6,374 bases of DNA from Granulosicoccaceae bacterium (GCA_023301405.1 JALZUX010000525.1:1-6374), one strand, 5' to 3'; counted from the stretch's first letter, positions 1-6,374 are shown. The notes: generated by a model from the letters alone, not told the origin. Translations and numbers: made by a program.

Positions 1-1
1 C

Positions 2-403
2 ACCGACGAGCACAAGCAACTTCCGCACGTCATTCGAAAGTTGATCAACAAAAACGCTAACGAATTGTCTTGGCGCAAGATAGGCAACAAAATTAGTATG
101 GCAAGACTAAACGACCTTGGCGACGAAAAAGAAATCACCTTACACAAATTACAACCGGGAAGTTCAGTGTCTGAACACGACCACCACGGGCGAGAAATTA
201 CTGTAGTCCTTGATGGCAGTTTTTCTGACGATGATGGGCAGTATTTCCCCGGTGACTTCCTGATCCGTGAACCCGGTGAAACACATCACCCCAAGGCTAA
301 TGAAGAGTGCTTGTGCCTTGCTGTTTGTGATGCGCCGGTCAAATTTACTGGTTTGTTTGCTCGACTGTTAAACCCTCTGGTCGCCTTTCAACACAATCGG
401 TAA
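2..403 (+). CDS. chrR: ChrR-type anti-sigma factor, C-terminal cupin part (5' end missing)
   Basis: Partial gene. The frame is open from the first bases of the window, so the apparent TTG start at 41 is internal and the true start lies to the left. ChrR proteins have an N-terminal zinc-binding anti-sigma domain that holds an ECF sigma factor (RpoE/ECF11 type) and a C-terminal cupin domain needed for release under singlet oxygen or peroxide stress. The visible 133 codons are the linker and cupin. Counting from the first full codon, the metal site is H59, H61, E65 and H95. These spacings (+2, +6, +36) equal those of H141, H143, E147 and H177 in Rhodobacter sphaeroides ChrR. The tail (CLCLAVCDAP, then FTGLFARLLNP) resembles the Vibrio-type homologues. 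The sigma factor gene would be expected just upstream, outside the window. The zinc-binding anti-sigma half cannot be seen, so a stand-alone cupin protein remains possible. Confidence 0.8.
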   Translation, partial: TDEHKQLPHVIRKLINKNANELSWRKIGNKISMARLNDLGDEKEITLHKLQPGSSVSEHDHHGREITVVLDGSFSDDDGQYFPGDFLIREPGETHHPKANEECLCLAVCDAPVKFTGLFARLLNPLVAFQHNR

Positions 404-657
404 TACTAAAGATGCAGCTACACTTTATTGAGTGGACTCGCCGCTACCAACACTGAAGTGGGGCGGAGAGCGCTCTGGTGGTCTTAGCACTTAGCACACG
501 CACCGCCAACGATCAAAAACGCCGTTTAGTAACATAACACGCCCTCCTATCGCCCCTCCGCCGGGGCAACCGCACCTTCGACACTTCACCAGTCATGGTT
601 TAAGTGCCGATGGTGCTTGTGGTAACGTCACTGCTGTTCTTTTTTCGGATTAACAGC
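404..657. other. Intergenic spacer between chrR and the FAD oxidoreductase
   Basis: No coding region is supported in these 254 bases. The spacer holds a perfect 10-base palindrome (AGAGCGCTCT, 467-476), a tandem 7-mer (CTTAGCA twice, 483-496) and a GC-rich hairpin (GCCCC 552-556 pairing with GGGGC 563-567, six-base loop). The hairpin has no T-run after it, so it is not a convincing intrinsic terminator. A weak sigma70-like pair, TCGACA (578-583) and TAAGTG (601-606) with a 17-base gap, could serve the downstream gene, but the -10 match is poor. The length suggests that chrR and the oxidoreductase are separately transcribed. Confidence 0.7.
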
Positions 658-3222
658 ATGCAAAGTCACGCACAAGCAGTGGTCATCGGTGGAGGAGTCG
701 TTGGTTGCTCGGTACTGTTTCACCTAGCTCGTGCGGGCTGGACCGATGTAATACTGATTGAACGCTCTGAACTTACATCCGGCTCTTCATGGCATGCGGC
801 CGGCGGCTTCCATACCCTAAACGGTGACCCCAACGTTGCCAGACTACAAGCCTATACTGTGTCGCTGTACGACGAACTGGAAACGCTGTCAGATCAGTCC
901 TGTGGTTTGCATTTGACTGGCGGTGTCATGATGGCCGACAGCAAAGAACGCATGGATTTTTTACGCTACGTTCATGCAACAGGACGCGCACTCGGCATGG
1001 AAACAGAAATCATCACGCCGCTTGAAGCAAAGGCTATGTTTCCGTTGATGGACGAATCGCACTTTGTGGGAGCACTGTGGGACCCGGTCGAAGGCCACCT
1101 TGACCCATCGGGCACTACTCACGCTTATGCCAAAGCCGCCCAAAAGCTTGGCGCTACCATAGAGCTACGCAACCGTGTAGTTGATATCACCCAGGCCCCC
1201 GACGGCACCTGGAGCGTCATCACAGAAAAAGGCACGGTACAGGCCGAACATGTCGTCAACGCCGGTGGCTTGTGGGCACGGGACATCGGTCGTATGGTCG
1301 GTCTTGAGTTACCAGTGCTGGCAATGGAACACATGTACCTACTTACTGATGAGATACCACAAGTCACCGAATTTAATCAGGACACAGGCCGGGAATTAGT
1401 TGGCGTAATAGATTTCAAAGGCGAAATTTATACACGGCAGGAGCGCAACGGATTGCTGTTGGGGACTTATGAAAAAGCCTGTAAGCCCTGGTCACCACTT
1501 GAAACATCGTGGGACTTCGGCCATGAGTTATTGCAACCTGACCTCGATCGTATTGCACCGTCACTTGAGGTTGGCTTCAAGCATTTTCCAGCCTTTGAAC
1601 AGGCCGGCATCAAGCAAACCGTCAACGGCCCTTTTACTTTCGCACCTGATGGCAACCCGCTGGTAGGGCCAGTACAAGGCTTGACTAATTTCTGGTCGGC
1701 CTGCGCGGTGATGGCAGGTTTCAGCCAGGGCGGTGGTGTTGGCTTGGTGCTATCAAACTGGATGGTCCATGGTGATCCTGGTGCAGATGTGTTCGGCATG
1801 GATGTCACACGCTACGGGGACTTTACCTCGTTGCGTTATACCAATGCCAAGGTACGCGAAAACTATTCAAGCCGGTTTTCTATACGCTTTCCAAATGAAG
1901 AGCTTCCGGCTGCTCGCCCACAACAAACCACACCCCTATACGACATAATGGTACGAGACAACAACGCCGTCATGGGCGACACCTGGGGGTTGGAAACACC
2001 ACTGTGGTTTGCACCGCCAGGCACACCTGCTGAAGATATTTTGTCGTTCCATCGCTCTAATGACTTTGAACACGTTGGCAATGAAGTTCGCTGTGTTCGT
2101 GAGAAAGTCGGTATCACTGAAATTGCTAATTTCGCCAAATACAAAATCACAGGCCCAGGTGCCGAGGACTGGCTAAATCACTTAATGACCAATAGCATGC
2201 CCCGCAGCGGGCGCATGGTACTTACGCCCATGCTGAACGACAACGGTAAGCTCATTGGTGATTTTACCATTGCGAAAGCGGCTGAAGACCTGTTTTACGT
2301 TTGGGGGTCATCGGGCGCACAGATTTATCATATGCGTTGGTTCGAGCAACAACTGCCAACTAATAATACCGTCACAATTCATCGCTATGGACAAACCTTA
2401 GTGGGCTTATCTATCGCAGGCCCCCTGGCCCGCGACGTACTCACCACACTAACTGACGATGACGTCAGCAATGCGGCATTTAAATTTATGGATCACCGCT
2501 CAATGGATATCGGCGGTTGCCCCTGCCTGGTTAACCGAATCACCTATACAGGTGACCTGGGTTACGAAATCTGGATGGAACCCACTTATGAGCGCACGGT
2601 CTATCTCGCGATAAAAGCCGCGGGCAGAGCCTTTGGCATTCAGGATTTCGGTGTGCGGGCACTGCTAAGCATGCGACTGGAAAAAAATTTCCCTACCTGG
2701 TTTGCTGAACTCAGACCTATCTATGGTCCTTATGAAGCTGCGATGGAACGCTTTACCAAACTTAATAAAAATCATTTCATCGGACGCGACGCTGCAGCCA
2801 CTGAGCTTGCAGACGGCCCTAAAATGAAGCGTGTTACCTTCTCGATTAAGACCGACAATACCGACGTCATGGGCGACGAACCTATTTGGGCCGTCGTGCC
2901 GGAACACCTGGCCAATCAAGAAAACTTACTCAGCATAGAACCACCGCATGGCTATGGCGCTGCGCGCTTTGACGCAAAGGGCCAGGAAATAGCAAAAGCC
3001 ATCACTCAGAAAGACGGAAAGTGGACTGTTGTAGGTTGGGTTACATCAGGGGGTTATGGTCACTCGGTAAAGCTATCTTTGGCGCAAGGTTATATTCCGG
3101 CTGCACTGGCGGTTGAGTCTTACAGTGGGGACTTTCAGATCGAAATTCTGGGCAAACGCTGTGCCGCAAAAATAGAACATCAACCACCGTTTGATCCGAG
3201 CGGTGAAAAAATGCGCTCTTGA
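658..3222 (+). CDS. FAD-dependent oxidoreductase with GcvT domain (dimethylglycine/sarcosine dehydrogenase-like)
   Basis: An 854-residue cytoplasmic flavoprotein predicted to oxidatively demethylate an N-methylated amine such as dimethylglycine or sarcosine and pass the one-carbon unit to tetrahydrofolate. Domains in order: FAD-binding DAO domain (about 1-375) with the dinucleotide motif GGGVVG at 11-16, a linker domain (about 377-430), a GcvT aminomethyltransferase domain (about 435-705), and a C-terminal GcvT barrel (about 725-840). H46 in SGSSWHAAG aligns with the histidine that carries covalent FAD in mammalian dimethylglycine dehydrogenase. D535 in GKLIGDF aligns with the catalytic aspartate of T-protein and dimethylglycine oxidase. 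The frame is open back to a GTG at 604, but homologues begin close to the ATG at 658 (MQSHAQAVVIGGG), so that start is chosen. Its ribosome site is weak (CGGAT, 646-650). A 46-residue insert (745-790) splits the C-terminal domain. Substrate and electron acceptor cannot be told from sequence. Confidence 0.9.
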   Translation: MQSHAQAVVIGGGVVGCSVLFHLARAGWTDVILIERSELTSGSSWHAAGGFHTLNGDPNVARLQAYTVSLYDELETLSDQSCGLHLTGGVMMADSKERMDFLRYVHATGRALGMETEIITPLEAKAMFPLMDESHFVGALWDPVEGHLDPSGTTHAYAKAAQKLGATIELRNRVVDITQAPDGTWSVITEKGTVQAEHVVNAGGLWARDIGRMVGLELPVLAMEHMYLLTDEIPQVTEFNQDTGRELVGVIDFKGEIYTRQERNGLLLGTYEKACKPWSPLETSWDFGHELLQPDLDRIAPSLEVGFKHFPAFEQAGIKQTVNGPFTFAPDGNPLVGPVQGLTNFWSACAVMAGFSQGGGVGLVLSNWMVHGDPGADVFGMDVTRYGDFTSLRYTNAKVRENYSSRFSIRFPNEELPAARPQQTTPLYDIMVRDNNAVMGDTWGLETPLWFAPPGTPAEDILSFHRSNDFEHVGNEVRCVREKVGITEIANFAKYKITGPGAEDWLNHLMTNSMPRSGRMVLTPMLNDNGKLIGDFTIAKAAEDLFYVWGSSGAQIYHMRWFEQQLPTNNTVTIHRYGQTLVGLSIAGPLARDVLTTLTDDDVSNAAFKFMDHRSMDIGGCPCLVNRITYTGDLGYEIWMEPTYERTVYLAIKAAGRAFGIQDFGVRALLSMRLEKNFPTWFAELRPIYGPYEAAMERFTKLNKNHFIGRDAAATELADGPKMKRVTFSIKTDNTDVMGDEPIWAVVPEHLANQENLLSIEPPHGYGAARFDAKGQEIAKAITQKDGKWTVVGWVTSGGYGHSVKLSLAQGYIPAALAVESYSGDFQIEILGKRCAAKIEHQPPFDPSGEKMRS

Positions 3223-3407
3223 TTATAAGCTTGCCATTTAACGGGCTCTAGGCTCGGGAATATAAAAGGCTCAGAAATCTCAACTTGAGTGTCAACAACC
3301 TGCTGCTTCAAGCTGCTGATTTGTTCTATAGAACCGCCTACCACAGCCACGCCTTCATTAGGCTGCCCAGGAAGCTTATCTATTTCTTTTACTTGCGGCG
3401 TGACCAA
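3180..3407 (-). other. Possible small ORF or gene relic, antisense at its 3' end
   Basis: A 75-codon minus-strand frame runs from a TTG at 3407 to a stop at 3180 and overlaps the last 14 codons of the FAD oxidoreductase tail-to-tail. An in-frame TAA lies nine bases upstream of the TTG. The first 65 or so residues have a protein-like composition rich in V, E, Q and K (for example SIEQISSLKQQVVDTQ), whereas the last ten (IFSPLGSNGG) are simply the antisense of the oxidoreductase. A GTG inside the frame has a GAAGG seven bases upstream and could be the real start. A sigma70-like promoter lies just upstream (3413-3440). I recognise no family or domain. It may be a decayed gene, a small protein or chance, and chance is not excluded. 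Confidence 0.25.
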
Positions 3408-3575
3408 TACTCTTTATAAAAGCGCAATCCGCTGCGACAAAAATTATTGTTGATAGTGCGTAACTAACAACACACACATGGCACGTCCGTGGGCGGGGTT
3501 AGGTGCTCTCCCATGCACGCTCTGCTCGACTTCTACCCATGAACACGACAGGCGCTCCCTGAATAGAGGCCCAAA
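3223..3575. other. Spacer between two convergent genes
   Basis: These 353 bases separate the ends of the FAD oxidoreductase (+) and the dioxygenase (-). The left half holds the possible minus-strand small ORF, and 3413-3440 holds a promoter-like pair on the minus strand. From about 3441 to 3575 nothing coding can be supported. No strong bidirectional terminator was found. The best hairpin is CGCA/TGCG at 3423-3436, with only four base pairs; on the minus strand it is followed by CTTTTATA, but it overlaps the promoter-like spacer and is too short to call. Confidence 0.7.
3413..3440 (-). promoter_or_regulatory. Candidate sigma70 promoter reading leftward into the small ORF
   Basis: On the minus strand, TTGTCG (3435-3440) is followed after 16 bases by TATAAA (3413-3418). 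The -10 matches five of six consensus bases and the -35 matches four of six. Transcription would begin at about 3406, at or very near the TTG of the small ORF, and run antisense into the 3' end of the oxidoreductase. TTTATAAA is self-complementary, so a -10 also exists on the plus strand, but with a poorer -35. The call is based only on consensus matching. Confidence 0.35.
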
Positions 3576-4418
3576 CTACTCTTTCACTTCGCGAAGCTCT
3601 GCTAGTCTTTCTGATAGATAACCGCCCGCGGTGTATCGGTCTGATAAAACAACATCAACACGCGGATGCAGAAATAACGGTAAAGAAATACGGCTTGTAT
3701 TTTGTTGAGCACCAGTAGGATTAACTACCCGGTGGGTTGTTGATGGAAAATAGCCGGCCGATGCTTCTTGCAGCATGTCTCCGATGTTTACGATCAAGTT
3801 GCCGAAGTCACAGGGCACATCAAGCCAACTGTCATCACGTGATTTAACTTGTAACCCGGGCTCATTGGCGGCGGGTAAAATGGTTAGCAGGTTTATATCT
3901 TCATGGGCACTGGCGCGGATAGCGTCGGGCTGTTCATCACCATTCAGTGGCGGATAATGCAATATTCGCAATAGTGATTGCTCGCTATTGCGCATCATGT
4001 CAGGCAAGGGTTCACGGTATAACTTTTTTACGTCGGCAGGGCTATGCGCCTCTACCCATGACAGCAATTCAGATGCAAAATTACAGGCAAACTTGTAGTA
4101 CTCAGACGCTTCAGCTTTTAAACTGTCGGGGCATTTCCCCCATAAATAAAAGTGATAATACTCTTTGATATCGCGGGTTAAGCGTCCTTTGGCTGCTTCT
4201 GCATCGGAGGCAGGAAAAAAACCGTCGTACTTTTCTTTATTAAACTGATAATTATTTTTGTCTTCGTTACAGAAGAATTCAAGCCAGTTTTTATATATTG
4301 AATCAACCATGTCTTGCGGTATCGGGTGATTTCTTAACACGCCGAATCCGGTTGATCGAAGCGACTCTACAAACTGTTCAGGTGCATTTGGGTCTTTATA
4401 GTCGACTGTTTGTAGCAT
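3576..4418 (-). CDS. Fe(II)/2-oxoglutarate-dependent oxygenase, isopenicillin N synthase-like
   Basis: A 280-residue soluble oxygenase of the plant/IPNS-type 2OG-Fe(II) family, which normally hydroxylates, desaturates or cyclises small molecules using O2 and 2-oxoglutarate. The N-terminal part (about 1-105, with GFGVLRNHPIP near 24-34) matches the family's DIOX_N region. The C-terminal double-stranded beta-helix carries the iron ligands H172 and D174 (in ASAHEDINLLT) and H229 (in STTHRVVNP). R243 and S245 form the RxS motif that holds the 2OG carboxylate. All key residues are intact and the length is normal. The ATG at 4418 has an AGGT ribosome site (4426-4429) at good spacing. It lies 171 bases downstream of thyA on the same strand, so it may be read through from lgt-thyA or have its own promoter. 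Its substrate cannot be inferred from this context. The family call is firm. Confidence 0.93.
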   Translation of the reverse strand: MLQTVDYKDPNAPEQFVESLRSTGFGVLRNHPIPQDMVDSIYKNWLEFFCNEDKNNYQFNKEKYDGFFPASDAEAAKGRLTRDIKEYYHFYLWGKCPDSLKAEASEYYKFACNFASELLSWVEAHSPADVKKLYREPLPDMMRNSEQSLLRILHYPPLNGDEQPDAIRASAHEDINLLTILPAANEPGLQVKSRDDSWLDVPCDFGNLIVNIGDMLQEASAGYFPSTTHRVVNPTGAQQNTSRISLPLFLHPRVDVVLSDRYTAGGYLSERLAELREVKE

Positions 4419-4425
4419 GTTGTTT

Positions 4426-4429
4426 ACCT
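4426..4429 (-). promoter_or_regulatory. Shine-Dalgarno site of the 2OG oxygenase gene
   Basis: AGGT on the minus strand, seven bases before the ATG at 4418. It supports that start and independent translation of this gene from the upstream thyA. Confidence 0.55.
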
Positions 4430-4463
4430 GGATTTAATGCCTGACATTTTTATGTGTGTTGTC

Positions 4464-4491
4464 TAAATATTTAAGCCGCACTACTTGTCAC
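4464..4491 (-). promoter_or_regulatory. Candidate promoter of the 2OG oxygenase gene
   Basis: On the minus strand, GTGACA (4486-4491, five of six with TTGACA) lies 16 bases before TATTTA (4464-4469), which is a weak -10. The predicted start would give a leader of about 40 bases before the ATG at 4418. The -10 lies within a perfect AT palindrome, TAAATATTTA (4464-4473), which could also be an operator half or simply AT-rich promoter DNA. The call is based on consensus matching only. Confidence 0.3.
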
Positions 4492-4589
4492 GCGGTGCCA
4501 CGCTGCGAAAACCACCAACGCCAATTTACTGTAGCACCGATTTAACCGCATCGCGAATACTGACCCCGCTTGATGAGTTACCCAATCAT

Positions 4590-5489
4590 TTAAACGGCTA
4601 CATCCCCGGCGATAGCATCATGTGGCTGGTAACCTGTAATGTTCAGGTGCTCAATGCGATAATCAAATAATGATCCTACTGACGGATCAATTTCAAGTGT
4701 TGGCATTGGCCTTGGAGCACGGGCTATTTGTGTTTTTGCTTGATCAAGGTGATTCAGGTACAAATGCACATCCATGCCAAACCAGATTATTTCACCTGGC
4801 TTGTATCCAGTTTGCTTTGCAATCAAATGCGTAACCAATGCCAAATTAATTATGTTCCAGGACAACCCTAAGAATGCGTCAGCGCTACGCTGCACCATGG
4901 CACCACTGAGGGTATTGTCTTTTTGATTCACATAGAACTGATAATGCTTGTGACAAGGGGGAAGTGCCATTTGATCAAGCTCAGCGACATTCCAGCCATC
5001 CCATAGAATTCGTCGTGAGGTGGGGTTGCTTTTTAAATCATCCAGTACTTGCTGCACCTGATCTATTTCTCGCCCATCGGCTGTTTTCCACTGACGCCAC
5101 TGCTTGCCGTAGACTGGTCCAAGCTTGCCCCACTCTGCCGCGAATGAATCATCAGATAATATTCGTGATTCAAAATCAGACTGGCTTATTTGCTGCCCCG
5201 AGGATTCACGGTAGCGCTTCAGTGGCCAGTCAGTCCAGATTTTTACGTTTTGCTCTAAGAGTTGGCGAATATTATCGCCACCGGACAGCATCCAAAGCAT
5301 TTCCTTGAACGCGGTTTTCCAATACACCTTTTTGGTGGTGAACAGGGGAAACCCATCGGCCAGGTTAAAGCGCATTTCATGGCCAAACTTGGCGCGTGTT
5401 CCTACCCCGGTGCGATCAATTCTTTCGTCACCGCTTTCAACCAGAAACTTCAGCAGATCAAGGTACTGCTGCTCAGGATGAATAGGCAC
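4590..5489 (-). CDS. thyA: Thymidylate synthase (ThyA type)
   Basis: A cytoplasmic, 299-residue enzyme that makes dTMP from dUMP, using 5,10-methylene-THF as carbon donor and reductant. The catalytic cysteine is C179 in MALPPCHKHYQFYV. Other conserved residues are R26 (DRTG), E63, R159/R160 (SRR), S202 and D204 (QRSAD), N212, and H242 and Y244 (DVHLYLNH). It is longer than the 264-residue E. coli enzyme, mainly because of about 28 extra residues between W88 and LGPVYG, the place where Lactobacillus casei ThyA also has an insert. Several motifs are unusual: the common LPFNI is LSWNI (209-213), RSCD is RSAD, and RRIIVSAWN is RRILWDGWN. The start is GTG at 5489, directly after the lgt TAA with no gap; an AGAGA (5498-5502) inside lgt serves as ribosome site. 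The pair is almost certainly co-transcribed and translationally coupled. The folA gene often found after thyA is absent. Confidence 0.96.
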   Translation of the reverse strand: MPIHPEQQYLDLLKFLVESGDERIDRTGVGTRAKFGHEMRFNLADGFPLFTTKKVYWKTAFKEMLWMLSGGDNIRQLLEQNVKIWTDWPLKRYRESSGQQISQSDFESRILSDDSFAAEWGKLGPVYGKQWRQWKTADGREIDQVQQVLDDLKSNPTSRRILWDGWNVAELDQMALPPCHKHYQFYVNQKDNTLSGAMVQRSADAFLGLSWNIINLALVTHLIAKQTGYKPGEIIWFGMDVHLYLNHLDQAKTQIARAPRPMPTLEIDPSVGSLFDYRIEHLNITGYQPHDAIAGDVAV

Positions 5490-6317
5490 TTACTTTTTCT
5501 CTGCGGATTGAGTGACAACAGGTGCTCCTTTACCTGCGCGTTGATACGCCAACCACATCAGTCCTGCACCTAAAACTATCATCGGTATAGAAAGTTGTTG
5601 CCCACGCGTCATCCAGTTGAAGGCAACGAATAGCAAGTGATCGTCAGGCTCACGGAAGAACTCAACCACAAACCTGGACACGCCATAGACCAATAAGAAA
5701 AGCCCTGACACGGCCATTGCAGGCCGTGGCTTGCGTGAGTAGATCCATAGAATAAGGAACAACACGATACCTTCAAGAAAAAACTGATAAAGCTGCGACG
5801 GATGACGAGGCAATAACCCGGCGCGTTCGAATGGGAATACCATACCCCAAGGCACATCGGTCACTCTGCCCCAGAGCTCGCCGTTGATGAAATTGCCCAT
5901 TCTTCCAGCACCCAGCCCAATCGCTGTGATCGGTGCGACTAGATCGGCAACTTCAAAAAATTTGCGATTGGTTTTTCGGCCGAATAACCACACCGCCACC
6001 ATGACACCAATGAAACCACCGTGGAATGACATTCCGCCCTGCCAAATTTTGAAAATCATGGTTGGCGTTTCCATGAAGGCGTCGAAATTGTAGAAAAATA
6101 TATACCCCAACCGCCCACCGAGGATAACCCCGATCGCGGCAAAGAAGATTAAGTCAGCGAGGTCATCTTTACTCCATGCGGCGTTCAGTCGCTGGGTGTG
6201 GCGCTTTAATAAAAACCACGCCGCGACAAATCCTATTAGATACATAAGCCCGTACCAATGGATCACCAACGGTCCTATGGATACTGCAACAGGGTCAATA
6301 TTCGGGTATTCCAACAT
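5490..6317 (-). CDS. lgt: Phosphatidylglycerol--prolipoprotein diacylglyceryl transferase
   Basis: An inner-membrane enzyme that transfers diacylglycerol from phosphatidylglycerol to the lipobox cysteine of prolipoproteins, the first step of lipoprotein maturation. The 275 residues are highly hydrophobic, with several membrane segments (seven in the known family). Signatures visible: HWYGLMY (20-26, with Y22), GGRLGYIFFYN (67-77), GGMSFHGG with H99 (E. coli H103), the Lgt signature GAGRMGNFINGE with R139 and N142 (E. coli R143 and N146), LPRHPSQLY (169-177) and the VEFFREP block (218-224). The frame is open further upstream to a TTG at 6344 and to the window edge. The ATG at 6317 is preferred because MLEYPNIDPVAVSIGP matches the usual family N-terminus and an AGAGA lies six bases upstream. 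It is followed without a gap by thyA, the classic gammaproteobacterial order. The C-terminal tail (GKGAPVVTQSAEKK) is polar and variable. Confidence 0.97.
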   Translation of the reverse strand: MLEYPNIDPVAVSIGPLVIHWYGLMYLIGFVAAWFLLKRHTQRLNAAWSKDDLADLIFFAAIGVILGGRLGYIFFYNFDAFMETPTMIFKIWQGGMSFHGGFIGVMVAVWLFGRKTNRKFFEVADLVAPITAIGLGAGRMGNFINGELWGRVTDVPWGMVFPFERAGLLPRHPSQLYQFFLEGIVLFLILWIYSRKPRPAMAVSGLFLLVYGVSRFVVEFFREPDDHLLFVAFNWMTRGQQLSIPMIVLGAGLMWLAYQRAGKGAPVVTQSAEKK

Positions 6318-6323
6318 AGGGTG

Positions 6324-6328
6324 TCTCT
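6324..6328 (-). promoter_or_regulatory. Shine-Dalgarno-like site that supports the lgt start
   Basis: AGAGA on the minus strand, six bases before the ATG at 6317. No comparable purine run lies near the alternative TTG at 6344, so the site favours the shorter lgt protein. The remaining bases to the right edge (6329-6374) hold no gene that can be identified. Confidence 0.5.
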
Positions 6329-6374
6329 GTAAATTTGTAGCCAATGGGCAACTAATAGGTGCTGTCCGAAAACC

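Noticed and set aside
552..567. GC-rich hairpin as rho-independent terminator for chrR.
   Set aside because: No T-run on either side, and it lies about 150 bases past the stop codon.
604..657. N-terminal extension of the oxidoreductase from a GTG, giving a hydrophobic signal-peptide-like stretch (VLVVTSLLFFF).
   Set aside because: Family members start close to the FAD-binding motif and are cytoplasmic. The ATG at 658 gives the expected N-terminus, so the hydrophobic run is untranslated leader read in frame.
1125..2150. Several minus-strand and shifted plus-strand frames inside the oxidoreductase (for example 1467-1808 and 1863-2150).
   Set aside because: They have serine- and proline-rich shadow composition, no recognisable family and no ribosome sites, and they lie wholly inside a well-supported gene.
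3423..3436. Hairpin CGCA/TGCG followed by CTTTTATA on the minus strand, as terminator for the oxygenase gene.
   Set aside because: Only four base pairs, and it coincides with the promoter-like spacer.
3498..3504. GTTAGGT matching the integron attC core GTTRRRY.
   Set aside because: No matching RYYYAAC partner and no attC-like inner inverted repeats nearby, so it is a chance 7-mer.
4485..4670. Plus-strand frame across the thyA 3' end.
   Set aside because: It is antisense to a well-supported gene end, has no family resemblance and no ribosome site was seen.
6318..6344. Longer lgt starting at a TTG.
   Set aside because: The extra residues (MATNLQRHP) do not match the family's usual N-terminus, and the ATG at 6317 has a better ribosome site.

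Overview
The window looks like chromosomal DNA from a gammaproteobacterium, probably a marine one. The reasons are the abutting lgt-thyA pair, a ChrR-type anti-sigma factor of the Vibrio-like subgroup, and a large dimethylglycine dehydrogenase-like flavoprotein of a type I associate with marine proteobacteria. This assignment rests on recognising protein families by eye; no search was run.

Layout. From 2 to 403 (+) is the 3' part of a ChrR-type anti-sigma factor, cut by the left edge, with its zinc-binding cupin domain complete. A 254-base spacer follows. From 658 to 3222 (+) is an intact 854-residue FAD oxidoreductase fused to a GcvT-like folate domain. From 3223 to 3575 is a spacer in which two genes converge. 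It holds a possible small minus-strand ORF (3180-3407) with a sigma70-like promoter just upstream, which may be a gene relic. From 3576 to 4418 (-) is an Fe(II)/2-oxoglutarate oxygenase of the isopenicillin N synthase type. From 4590 to 5489 (-) is thymidylate synthase (thyA, GTG start), which directly follows lgt at 5490 to 6317 (-). The right edge holds only the lgt leader.

How the genes relate. lgt and thyA are clearly one transcription unit: the thyA start codon follows the lgt stop codon with no gap. The oxygenase lies downstream of thyA in the same direction. It sits 171 bases away with its own ribosome binding site and a possible promoter, so it may be transcribed separately. The flavoprotein is predicted to load one-carbon units onto tetrahydrofolate as 5,10-methylene-THF, and thymidylate synthase consumes that cofactor. 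This is a metabolic link only: the genes are on opposite strands and nothing in the sequence shows co-regulation. No mobile element, CRISPR array, tRNA or rRNA was seen. I found no convincing new multi-gene system. The most unusual items are the antisense small ORF with its promoter, the divergent thymidylate synthase, and the family-specific insert in the flavoprotein.
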